A stretch of 23,099 bases of DNA from a virus. The stretch is from positions 1 through 23,099 of IMG/VR virus record IMGVR_UViG_3300037558_002226; one strand, given 5' to 3'. Below are positions 7,682 through 14,290 of this stretch, in pieces (the first letter of the stretch is position 1; the number at the start of each line of letters is the position of its first letter). The notes beneath the pieces were generated by a model. The model searched no databases and was not told where the DNA came from. It saw only the letters and a list, made by a program, of their open reading frames with translations. The position numbers were made by a program, and so were the translations under genes.

Positions 7682-9193
7682 ATGGCGATAAATTTATTTG
7701 GATTTGAAATTAGTAAAAAAGTTTCACCACAGAATAGTGTTGAAGCGATCTCACCTATACCTAAGCCGACCGATGAGTCTTCATCAACGGTGGCAGTTGG
7801 AGGCGGCTACTACGGCCAATACGTAGATCTTTCAAATACCGACACGGTTTCTGACCACGAATTAATTCGTAAATACCGTGAAACCGCAATGCAGCCTGAG
7901 TGTGATGCGGCTGTCTCTGACATTGTTGATAGCGCGATTGCATCATCAGATCAATCTTCTCCGGTTGATTTATCTATGAGTGATTTAGACTTACCTAACA
8001 ATGTAAAGAAACAAATAATTAAAGAGTTTAACCGTGTGCTAAAACTCTACAAGTTTAATAGAAATGCCTCAGAGTATTTTCGTAATTGGTATGTCGATGG
8101 TAAATCGTATTTTAATGTAATTATTGATCCCAATAATCCTCAGAAAGGTATTATAGAACTTCGGCCAGTTGAATCGACACACATCAATAAAGTCAGGGAA
8201 GTAAAACAAGAAACTGACTCAAAGACAGGATTGGAATATGAAAAGGTTGTAGACGAATATTACGTGTATTCTCCTGATCTTGGAAATAATGCTGTTGATA
8301 AATTAAATGGGATTAAGTTTGCTAATGATGCTATTATCCAAGTTAATTCTGGAATAATGGATCCTGATAAGATCCGAACAGTTGGCCACCTTCATAAAGC
8401 AATGAAGCTAGCTAATCAGCTTCGCTATATGGAAGATTCTTTGGTTGTATATCGTGTTTCACGCGCACCAGAAAGAAGAATCTTTTATATTGATGTTGGT
8501 AACCTTCCAAAAGGTAAGGCCGAAGAATACGTTCAGCAAGTTGTTTCTCGTTATAGAAATAAGCTTGTGTATGATGCAAATACTGGAAATATTAGCGATG
8601 ATCGTAGACATATGTCAATGCTTGAGGATTTTTATCTCCCTAGACGAGAGGGAGGAAGAGGAACCGAGATTACTACACTTGGTGGTGGAGAAAACTTGGG
8701 TCAGATTGAAGACGTACAGTTTTTCCAACGTAAGCTGTACCGAGCACTTAACGTTCCTGTTGCAAGGTTAGAACAGGATAACGCTTTTAGTGTCGGCCGT
8801 GCAAGTGAAGTTTCAAGAGAAGAAGTTAAATTCCAAAAGTTTATCGATCGTTTAAGGAAGAAGTTTTCTTTCATGTTAATGGATGCTTTGAGAATACAGC
8901 TCATCCTTAAAGGTGTTATTACCGAAAAAGATTGGGGCGACATCGAAGAATCTATTAACATTAGCTTCCTTGAAGATAACTATTTTGCTGAATTAAAGGA
9001 ATTTGAAATCCTTAGAGAACGTTTAGAAATGTCACAGATGCTCGAAGATATTGTTGGTAAATATATCTCTGACAAGTACGTGCGTACAGTTATACTTAAA
9101 CAATCAGATGAAGATATTATGCGTTTAGACGCAGAAATTGAAGAAGAAGGTTCAGGAGATGAAGGTGATGAATTTGAAGATGAAGATATTTAA
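7682..9193 (+). CDS. 20: Portal vertex protein gp20
   Basis: A 503-residue portal protein (T4 gp20 is about 524). It forms the dodecameric ring at one capsid vertex that nucleates head assembly, channels DNA and binds the terminase and neck. Recognisable blocks are YVDLSNTDTVSDHELIRKYRE (about residues 46-66), AVSDIVDSAI, YFRNWYVDGKSYFNVIID, ELRPVESTHI, VYRVSRAPERRIFYIDVGNLPKGKAEEYV (about 257-285), and GRGTEITTLGGGENLGQIEDVQFF near 325. These are all hallmarks of the T4 portal family. The last 20 residues are very acidic (many Glu, Gly and Asp), perhaps a flexible tail. MAINLFGFEI is a plausible native N-terminus, and there is no room for a ribosome-binding site after the predicted transcription start. 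Confidence 0.97.
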   Translation: MAINLFGFEISKKVSPQNSVEAISPIPKPTDESSSTVAVGGGYYGQYVDLSNTDTVSDHELIRKYRETAMQPECDAAVSDIVDSAIASSDQSSPVDLSMSDLDLPNNVKKQIIKEFNRVLKLYKFNRNASEYFRNWYVDGKSYFNVIIDPNNPQKGIIELRPVESTHINKVREVKQETDSKTGLEYEKVVDEYYVYSPDLGNNAVDKLNGIKFANDAIIQVNSGIMDPDKIRTVGHLHKAMKLANQLRYMEDSLVVYRVSRAPERRIFYIDVGNLPKGKAEEYVQQVVSRYRNKLVYDANTGNISDDRRHMSMLEDFYLPRREGGRGTEITTLGGGENLGQIEDVQFFQRKLYRALNVPVARLEQDNAFSVGRASEVSREEVKFQKFIDRLRKKFSFMLMDALRIQLILKGVITEKDWGDIEESINISFLEDNYFAELKEFEILRERLEMSQMLEDIVGKYISDKYVRTVILKQSDEDIMRLDAEIEEEGSGDEGDEFEDEDI

Positions 9194-9212
9194 ATCTCTA
9201 AAACAAAAAAAT

Positions 9213-9220
9213 TATAAATA
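9213..9220 (+). promoter_or_regulatory. T4-type late promoter box
   Basis: An exact TATAAATA ending 8 bases before the ATG at 9229. The predicted start is near 9226, giving a leader of about 3 bases. It probably drives the head assembly run from 9229 to gene 22. Confidence 0.75.
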
Positions 9221-9228
9221 GTATTAAT

Positions 9229-9636
9229 ATGAGTGATATTGCTAAAGAATTATTTAAAAGTATTGTTACTAATACAGCTTCGCAGGAAGATTTTAGTAGC
9301 GCAATAAAACAAAAGATGGATCAAGCTGTGGATGTTCGTAAAGCCGGTATTACCGCAGGAATTTATAACCAGCAATCTACAAGCTCTGAAACTTTCGAAG
9401 AATCAGTTGAAGAAGAAATTAACGAAGCTTCTAGCGGAGACATTGCTAAGCTTTTGAAATTTATAGCTAAAAACGGTGCAAAAGTTAAAGGCAGTGTTGC
9501 AGATTTTGGCGGCTCTAAAATTGAGTTTAGTTTTGACAAAGGTAAAATTAAGTTTGATGGAGGTAAAGATTCTGTAGAATACTTTGACAATCTTCGTGAT
9601 GCTATCTCTGCGCTATCAATAGGGATGGAAGACTAA
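9229..9636 (+). CDS. Candidate prohead core / internal head protein
   Basis: A 135-residue protein between portal and protease genes, the place where T4 carries core genes 67 and 68. Residues 1-48 form a helical, charged segment (IAKELFKSIV, then MDQAVDVRKAGITAGIYNQQ) of the kind I associate with prohead core proteins of T4-like phages. Residues 55-66 are Glu-rich and contain INE before Ala-Ser, which fits the gp21 protease consensus (Leu/Ile-x-Glu, then a small residue). The rest is a small Gly/Lys-rich, probably beta-rich domain (KGSVADFGGSKIEFSFDKGK) with a helical end. I infer that gp21 removes the N-terminal part during head maturation and that the C-terminal domain could stay inside the head. 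The resemblance to gp67/gp68 is positional and pattern-based, not demonstrated. Confidence 0.5.
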   Translation: MSDIAKELFKSIVTNTASQEDFSSAIKQKMDQAVDVRKAGITAGIYNQQSTSSETFEESVEEEINEASSGDIAKLLKFIAKNGAKVKGSVADFGGSKIEFSFDKGKIKFDGGKDSVEYFDNLRDAISALSIGMED

Positions 9637-9652
9637 ACACAATAATAAAAAA

Positions 9653-9940
9653 ATGAAAATTGAACCATTAACAGTAGCAGCAGCTGCATCGCTTACTGCT
9701 GGAGCATCAAATGTAAGTGAAGCTCAACAAGTACTAGTACAAAATATTGGTACTGCTGCAGCATACGTACATATAGAAACAGGAACAACCGGAACGCGCT
9801 ATGCTTCATTTTATGTTCCAACTAAAAGTAACATCATAGTTCGTAAAGCCATCGCGGACCAAATTTTCGCATCCACTGCAGCCGCAGGAACTGGTGCAAA
9901 TACTAACGTCCTATTTACTAAGCTAGGTTTTTACGGATAA
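9653..9940 (+). CDS. Small beta-rich head-region protein, possible decoration protein
   Basis: A 95-residue protein that I cannot assign to a named family. The N-terminus is Ala/Thr-rich (VAAAASLTAGASNVSEAQQ), then come alternating strands: VLVQNIGTAAAYVHIETG, RYASFYVPTKSNIIVRKA, QIFASTAAAGT and a final VLFTKLGFYG. This looks like a compact beta sandwich of the sort seen in accessory capsid or fibre proteins. It lies between the candidate core gene and the protease gene within the late head module, 16 bases after one stop and 5 before gene 21. A role on or in the virion head is inference from context. No Shine-Dalgarno is evident before the ATG. Confidence 0.75.
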   Translation: MKIEPLTVAAAASLTAGASNVSEAQQVLVQNIGTAAAYVHIETGTTGTRYASFYVPTKSNIIVRKAIADQIFASTAAAGTGANTNVLFTKLGFYG

Positions 9941-9945
9941 AAGCT

Positions 9946-10590
9946 ATGAAATTAATTACGGAACATTTAGATAAGCTTGAGTATATTACTGAAGCGAAAG
10001 ATAACGGTGAAAAGAACGTTTTCATTGAAGGAATTTTTATGCAAGCGGAGCAACAAAACCGCAATAAACGTATTTACCCCAAAGCTGTGTTAGAATCAGC
10101 GTGCGGAAAATATGTAAAAGAACAAGTTAAAACTGGTCGGGCAGTTGGTGAGTTGAATCACCCCGAAGGACCAGCAATTAACTTAGATAAAGTTTCACAC
10201 AGAATTACCGAACTTAATTGGGATGGTAATAATGTTGTTGGAAAGGCACTTATACTTGATACACCAATGGGCAAAATCGTGAAAGGTCTCGTTGAAGGTG
10301 GATGTAAGTTAGGTGTCTCTAGCCGTGGTATGGGTACTGTTGAGCAAAAGGAAGGCAAAACATATGTTAAGGACGATTTCGTTCTTTCTACTGTGGATAT
10401 TGTCCAAGATCCTTCTGCTCCTTCCGCCTTCGTTGAAGGTATTATGGAAGGTGTTGAATGGATTTGGGAGAATGGTCTTCTCAAACCTCAGCAAATTGAA
10501 GAATATGAGACTGAAATTAATAAAGTTCCACTTGGGCGCGTAAGCGAAGCTCAGGAACGGATCTTCAATGATTTCCTCTCCAAACTCTAA
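9946..10590 (+). CDS. 21: Prohead core maturation protease gp21
   Basis: A 214-residue serine protease (T4 gp21 is about 212) that cleaves scaffold, capsid and core proteins after Leu/Ile-x-Glu during head maturation and also digests itself. Key residues are visible: the likely catalytic His72 in GELNHPEGP, the catalytic Ser in KLGVSSRGMG (about residues 121-130; Ser126 fits best), and the following DIVQDPSAPSAFVEG block (151-165), all diagnostic of this family. MKLITEHLDKLEYITEA at the start looks native and contains an LEYITE/A site for self-processing. The gene lies 5 bases after the upstream stop, and gene 22 starts 16 bases downstream. Confidence 0.95.
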   Translation: MKLITEHLDKLEYITEAKDNGEKNVFIEGIFMQAEQQNRNKRIYPKAVLESACGKYVKEQVKTGRAVGELNHPEGPAINLDKVSHRITELNWDGNNVVGKALILDTPMGKIVKGLVEGGCKLGVSSRGMGTVEQKEGKTYVKDDFVLSTVDIVQDPSAPSAFVEGIMEGVEWIWENGLLKPQQIEEYETEINKVPLGRVSEAQERIFNDFLSKL

Positions 10591-10606
10591 ATTAAAACAA
10601 GAAAAT

Positions 10607-12001
10607 ATGTCAGAAGAAAACCAAATTATAGAAGACGTAGAGGAAAAGGACCTTGTTGAGAATCAGGAGCTTGTGCAGGATAATCCTGAAGAAGTTGCTG
10701 AGGATACAAGTCAAACTTTAACTCAAGCCGTCGTAGACGCACTTCTAGGCGAAGCCAAGAAGAATGAATCCGAAGAAGAGTCAGATGACGATTCTAAAGA
10801 TGATGAAGAAGAAATGGAAGAAGCTAAAGCCAAGACAGAAGAAGAGTCAGAAGACGATTCAGAAGAAGTGGAAGAAGCTAAAGCCAAGACAGAAGAAGAA
10901 GATCCCGAGGAAGAGGAAGAAGAATCTGCTGAAGAAGATGAAGAGGTAGAAGAATCTGCCGACGACTCTGATGAAGTAGAAGAAGTTAGCCTTCCAGGTG
11001 TTAAAACTAAAGCAGGTTATCTTGCTGCAAGTTTTGATGCTCTTAAGGGCATGAAGAAATCACAACTCGTTAGTGCTTATAAAGGTATTAATGTGAGTGA
11101 AGATGAAGGTGAAGTAGAAGTGCCAAAGACAAAGGCAGATATTATCAACGCAATGTATGGTCAACTTAAGGCTATGAAAAAGGATCAATTGACTGCCTCT
11201 TATAAGGCTATTCAAGATTCTTGCGGTGGTATGCATGAGGAACTTGAGACTGAAAGCTATGCTGAAGATCTTAAAGTTCTTGCCGACTCTGAACAGGAAT
11301 TGACCGAAGGCTTTAAAGCTAAGGTTGCTACTCTGTTTGAAGGTGCTATTGCAAACCGTGTTGTCGAGATCAAAGAATCTCTTGAAGCTCAATATGAGAA
11401 CGATCTTCAAGAAGAAGTAGGCTACATTCGTGAGTCTCTCGTCACTAAGATTGATGATTATCTTTCTTATGTGGTAGAAACTTGGATCGAAGAAAACCAG
11501 GAGTTTGTTGATAACAAGCTTCGCACTGACATCACAGAAAACTTCATGAAAGCTCTTCAAGGTGTTTTCACAGAACACTACATCGAAGTACCTGATTCTA
11601 AGGTTGATCTTGTTGATCAACTTTCAGAGGAAGTTGCTTCTGTTAAAGAATCCCTCGTAGATGTTGAGGAAAAGAATGTTACTCTTGCTGAAGAACTTGA
11701 AAGTCTTCATCGGGAAAAGATTCTTTCTGAGGCTACTACTGATTTGGCTTCCACGCAAGTCGCTAAACTCTCTTCTCTTATTGAAGAAGTTGACTTTGTA
11801 GATGCAGATACATTTGCATCTAAGGTAGCTGTAATTAAAGAAGGATTCTTCTCAGATTCTGATTCGAAAGAAGAAGAAGTCATTACTGAATCAACTGATT
11901 CAACTAACGTAAAAACAATCGTCGAGGGAGAAATTGATCCTAATAGCAAGTTGTCTGGTGACATGCAACGCTATATTTCAACTCTTTCTCGCTTCAAATA
12001 A
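10607..12001 (+). CDS. 22: Prohead core scaffold protein gp22 with enlarged repeat-bearing N-terminus
   Basis: A 464-residue internal scaffold, far longer than T4 gp22 (about 269). The ATG at 10607 is chosen; an upstream in-frame ATG at 10568 lies inside gene 21. Residues 1-130 are extremely acidic and include an 18-residue tandem repeat (EEAKAKTEEE at about 71-80 and 89-98). Residues 133-161 and 174-202 are two copies of a 29-residue module beginning KTKA and containing LKxMKKxQL, with 15 of 29 identical. From about 215 the sequence is a long Glu/Lys-rich helical region like T4 gp22 (LEAQYENDLQEEVGYIRESL, VESVKESLV-type heptads). It ends MQRYISTLSRFK, a typical end for this family. Several sites fit gp21 cleavage (for example IVE before Gly441). 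It lies immediately upstream of gene 23. Confidence 0.9.
   Translation: MSEENQIIEDVEEKDLVENQELVQDNPEEVAEDTSQTLTQAVVDALLGEAKKNESEEESDDDSKDDEEEMEEAKAKTEEESEDDSEEVEEAKAKTEEEDPEEEEEESAEEDEEVEESADDSDEVEEVSLPGVKTKAGYLAASFDALKGMKKSQLVSAYKGINVSEDEGEVEVPKTKADIINAMYGQLKAMKKDQLTASYKAIQDSCGGMHEELETESYAEDLKVLADSEQELTEGFKAKVATLFEGAIANRVVEIKESLEAQYENDLQEEVGYIRESLVTKIDDYLSYVVETWIEENQEFVDNKLRTDITENFMKALQGVFTEHYIEVPDSKVDLVDQLSEEVASVKESLVDVEEKNVTLAEELESLHREKILSEATTDLASTQVAKLSSLIEEVDFVDADTFASKVAVIKEGFFSDSDSKEEEVITESTDSTNVKTIVEGEIDPNSKLSGDMQRYISTLSRFK
10815..10899 (+). repeat. Tandem 54-base repeat within gene 22
   Basis: A perfect 31-base match occurs at 10815-10845 and 10869-10899, a period of 54 bases or 18 codons, coding for EEAKAKTEE within the acidic tract. 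Identity at the DNA level in a coding region suggests a recent duplication. It is in frame and leaves the gene intact. Confidence 0.9.
11993..12000 (+). promoter_or_regulatory. Possible degenerate late promoter box for gene 23 (TTCAAATA)
   Basis: It matches TATAAATA at 6 of 8 positions and overlaps the gene 22 stop codon. It would give a leader of about 29 bases that contains the shared start-site element. In T4, gene 23 has its own strong late promoter, so one is expected here, but this match is weak. Confidence 0.25.
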
Positions 12002-12019
12002 CCCAACCAAACAACAAAA

Positions 12020-12037
12020 GAAAGAAAAACTATTATG
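12020..12037 (+). promoter_or_regulatory. Shared 18-base start-site element, copy 3 (gene 23)
   Basis: GAAAGAAAAACTATTATG ending in the major capsid gene ATG, identical to the copies at genes 18 and 19. The bases further upstream are also A-rich (ACAACAAAA), as before gene 19. Confidence 0.7.
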
Positions 12038-13285
12038 CTAAACGCAGAAAAAGAACTACAAAAATGGGCTCCCGTGCTTGAGCACGCTGACGCTCCCGCT
12101 ATCACTGATAGCTATAAGAAGGCTGTTACAGCCAAACTACTCGAGAACACTGAAGTTGCACTCCGTGAGGAGTCTGCCGCATCTTCATTCGGTGTTTTAA
12201 GCGAGGGACAGACCCAAACGTCTGCTGCTGTTAACCCTGATCCAGTGCTTATCTCATTGGTTCGCCGTGCAATGCCTAACCTCATCGCTTATGATGTCGC
12301 TGGTGTCCAGCCTATGTCTGGTCCTACTGGTCTCATCTTCGCAATGAAGGCTCGTGTTGGTCACGCTTCAAATGCAATCGCGACGTCTGATGCTGAAGCA
12401 CTCTTCAATGAGGCTGACACAGACTTCTCTGGTGCTGGTACACAGAGCGCTAAGGGACTCTTTGATTCCCCTGCTACTATCACTACAGGAACTGGTATCA
12501 CTACAGCTACTGGTGAAGCTTCCTCTTCGCTTGCGAATATGGGTTTCACTATCGAAAAGTCGACTGTTACTGCTAAGACTCGTCAGCTCAAAGCTGAGTA
12601 CACCATGGAGCTTGCTCAAGACCTCAAAGCTGTTCACGGCCTTGATGCTGAGTCTGAGCTTGCTAACATCCTTTCCGGTGAGATCCTTGCGGAAATCAAC
12701 CGTGAGGTTATCCGTAACATCGTTGTTACTGGTAAGGAAGCTGGTATTGGTGTTAAACACGAGTTTGACCTTAAGACACAAGCCGACGGCCGTTGGGCTG
12801 TTGAGAAATTCCAGTCATTGATCTTCCAGATCGAGAAGGAAGCCAACCAAATTGCATTAGAAACACGTCGTGGTAAGGGTAACTTCGTTATCTGCTCAAG
12901 CAACGTTGCTTCTGCACTTGCTGCTGGTGGTCAACTTAAGTTTGGCGGAGAAGGTGAAATTGCTGTTGATGCTGCTGGTAATACATTTGCTGGTACACTC
13001 AATGGAAGCCTGAAAGTGTATGTTGACCCATATGCTACATCTGACTACGCCACTGTTGGTTATAAGGGAACTTCCCCATATGACGCTGGTGTGTTCTACT
13101 GCCCGTACGTTCCTCTTACTATGGTTCGTGCTGTTGGAGAGAACAACTTCCAGCCGAAGATTGCATTTAAGACACGTTACGGTCTTGTTGCTAACCCAAT
13201 GGTTACACTTAATGGTCTTGGTGCTGCTAATAGTAACCCATACTTCCGTACATTCCGCGTTAAGAACATTAACACACTTGTTTAA
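12035..13285 (+). CDS. 23: Major capsid protein gp23
   Basis: A 416-residue major capsid protein with an HK97-type fold (T4 gp23 is about 521, so this one lacks much of the T4 insertion). Family blocks are VNPDPVLISLVRRAMPNLIAYDVAGVQPMSGPTGLIFAMK (about residues 66-106), TVTAKTRQLKAEYTMELAQDLKAVHGLDAESELANILSGEI (about 178-218), GNFVICSSNVASAL and YKGTSPYDAGVFYCPYVPLTM. An N-terminal propeptide is likely: LSE at 55-57 before Gly58 fits the gp21 consensus, and in T4 the first 65 residues are removed. Codons ending in C (ATC, AAC, TTC) are much more common here than in neighbouring genes, which fits very high expression. A strong terminator follows. Confidence 0.97.
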   Translation: MLNAEKELQKWAPVLEHADAPAITDSYKKAVTAKLLENTEVALREESAASSFGVLSEGQTQTSAAVNPDPVLISLVRRAMPNLIAYDVAGVQPMSGPTGLIFAMKARVGHASNAIATSDAEALFNEADTDFSGAGTQSAKGLFDSPATITTGTGITTATGEASSSLANMGFTIEKSTVTAKTRQLKAEYTMELAQDLKAVHGLDAESELANILSGEILAEINREVIRNIVVTGKEAGIGVKHEFDLKTQADGRWAVEKFQSLIFQIEKEANQIALETRRGKGNFVICSSNVASALAAGGQLKFGGEGEIAVDAAGNTFAGTLNGSLKVYVDPYATSDYATVGYKGTSPYDAGVFYCPYVPLTMVRAVGENNFQPKIAFKTRYGLVANPMVTLNGLGAANSNPYFRTFRVKNINTLV

Positions 13286-13310
13286 TACGGCGGTTTAAAA
13301 ACCTAAATTT

Positions 13311-13342
13311 AAGAGGGTCCTTGAAAGAGGGCCCTCTTTTTT
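13311..13342 (+). terminator. Rho-independent terminator after gene 23
   Basis: AAGAGGGTCC (13311-13320) pairs with GGGCCCTCTT (13329-13338), one G-U pair, around an 8-base loop, and a T-run follows to 13342. The next late promoter box starts 2 bases later, as after gene 19. Confidence 0.9.
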
Positions 13343-13343
13343 G

Positions 13344-13351
13344 TATAAATA
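13344..13351 (+). promoter_or_regulatory. T4-type late promoter box
   Basis: An exact TATAAATA directly behind the gene 23 terminator. It ends 5 bases before the ATG at 13357, so by T4 spacing the first transcribed base would be the A of the ATG. Confidence 0.75.
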
Positions 13352-13356
13352 CATGT

Positions 13357-13824
13357 ATGGCTCAGAATAATTTAACATCTAACACGAATCTTCTTTCTCC
13401 TGTTGGTTTTAAACTTACAATTAATCGGCAGAAGTATGCTAATACCGAGTACTTTATAACGAACTTTGGTATACCTGAGATTAGTGCTGGTGAAGTTCAA
13501 ATGAATTTTAGAGGAGGGATTTCATATCAAACAAGCGAGACTCGTCAATTTGGAGGATTGAGTTTAAGGTTCGCTATTGACGAAGATATGAAGAACTATA
13601 CAGAAATATATAATTGGATGAAGGATAATACTGAAAAGTATGAAGTTGCTGATATGATTCTTTCAGTTATGTCTAGTCATAATACTGTGAATAAACAATT
13701 TCAATTTAAGAATGCCTTTCCTACTTCTTTAAGCGGTGTAGATTTTAACGTACAGTCAAACGATGTAGAATATGCACAGGCTGATGTTGCCTTTAGATAC
13801 GACGAATTCCTAATCATAAAATAG
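13357..13824 (+). CDS. Tail tube-like protein (gp19 paralogue)
   Basis: A 155-residue protein with the gp19 tube pattern: PVGFKLTINR near residue 16 aligns with the ANLFKATIAF segment of gp19. FITNFGIPEISAGEVQMNFRGG aligns with its FMCKSAQLPASVVGQIDVPYRGR. The end, QFQFKNAFPTSLSGVDFNVQS then YAQADVAFRYDEF, aligns with TYTFRSAWPVNVSSIEVS and EFTVEFAYQYWE. It is therefore likely another ring of the tail, such as a tube initiator at the baseplate (a gp54-like role) or a tube end protein. Gene 3 (tail completion) is an alternative suggested by position after gene 23, but the sequence argues for the gp19 family. I chose the ATG at 13357; an ATG at 13353 is out of frame. It has its own late promoter. 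Confidence 0.75.
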   Translation: MAQNNLTSNTNLLSPVGFKLTINRQKYANTEYFITNFGIPEISAGEVQMNFRGGISYQTSETRQFGGLSLRFAIDEDMKNYTEIYNWMKDNTEKYEVADMILSVMSSHNTVNKQFQFKNAFPTSLSGVDFNVQSNDVEYAQADVAFRYDEFLIIK

Positions 13825-13825
13825 T

Positions 13826-13833
13826 AATAAATA
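13826..13833 (+). promoter_or_regulatory. Near-consensus late promoter box for uvsY (AATAAATA)
   Basis: One mismatch to TATAAATA, located just after the stop at 13822-13824 and 7 bases before the uvsY ATG at 13841. The predicted leader is about 2 bases. UvsY is usually needed before late times, so this box may add late expression. Confidence 0.5.
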
Positions 13834-13840
13834 ATACTAT

Positions 13841-14290
13841 ATGATGAATTTGAATGATATTTTAATGATGTGGAAAAAGGATGCTGTTATTGATGACGTA
13901 TGCCTTGATGACGAGACGCTTAAATCTTCCAAATTGCACGCAAAATACCTAGAGCTTTTTTCTATGTCAAAACTAATGCTTAAGAAAAAAGAAATGGAGT
14001 ATGTATCTATGAAAAAAGATAAGTGGCTTTACTACAATGGAAAGATGACTAAAGATGATATGGATAAGAACAAATGGAAATATGATCCATTTGATGGCAT
14101 GTCTAAGCCTATGAAGTCTGATATGGATATGTACTATTCAACTGACAAAGATCTTGTAAAAATAAAAGCACAAATTGATTACCAGAAAACAATTGTTGAA
14201 ACTCTGGAAGAAATCATGGGCAATATTAGATGGCGGCACACCCATGTAAAAAATATATTGGAATTTAAGAAGTTTACTTCTGGCATGTAA
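13841..14290 (+). CDS. uvsY: Recombination mediator UvsY
   Basis: A 149-residue homologue of T4 UvsY (about 137), which loads the UvsX recombinase onto gp32-coated single-stranded DNA during recombination-dependent replication. The family pattern is clear: a start like NLNDILMMWKKDAVIDD, a helix rich in Lys (YLELFSMSKLMLKKKEMEY), KDKWLYYNGKM, KWKYDPFDG, and the C-terminal oligomerisation helix ending KTIVETLEEIMGNIRWRHTHVKNILEFKKFTSG. Two adjacent ATGs (13841 and 13844) are both possible. Its stop overlaps the uvsW start (TAATG), as expected for the conserved uvsY-uvsW pair. Confidence 0.93.
   Translation: MMNLNDILMMWKKDAVIDDVCLDDETLKSSKLHAKYLELFSMSKLMLKKKEMEYVSMKKDKWLYYNGKMTKDDMDKNKWKYDPFDGMSKPMKSDMDMYYSTDKDLVKIKAQIDYQKTIVETLEEIMGNIRWRHTHVKNILEFKKFTSGM

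Noticed and set aside
10764-10949. Lysine-rich open frame overlapping the acidic part of gene 22
   Set aside because: It is the frame-shifted reading of GAA/GAG-rich repeats. The low-complexity product has no independent support.
11060-11620. 186-codon open frame on the minus strand in gene 22
   Set aside because: It is a shadow of the acidic, repetitive gp22 coding sequence. It has no promoter or ribosome-binding site, and every supported gene here is on the plus strand.
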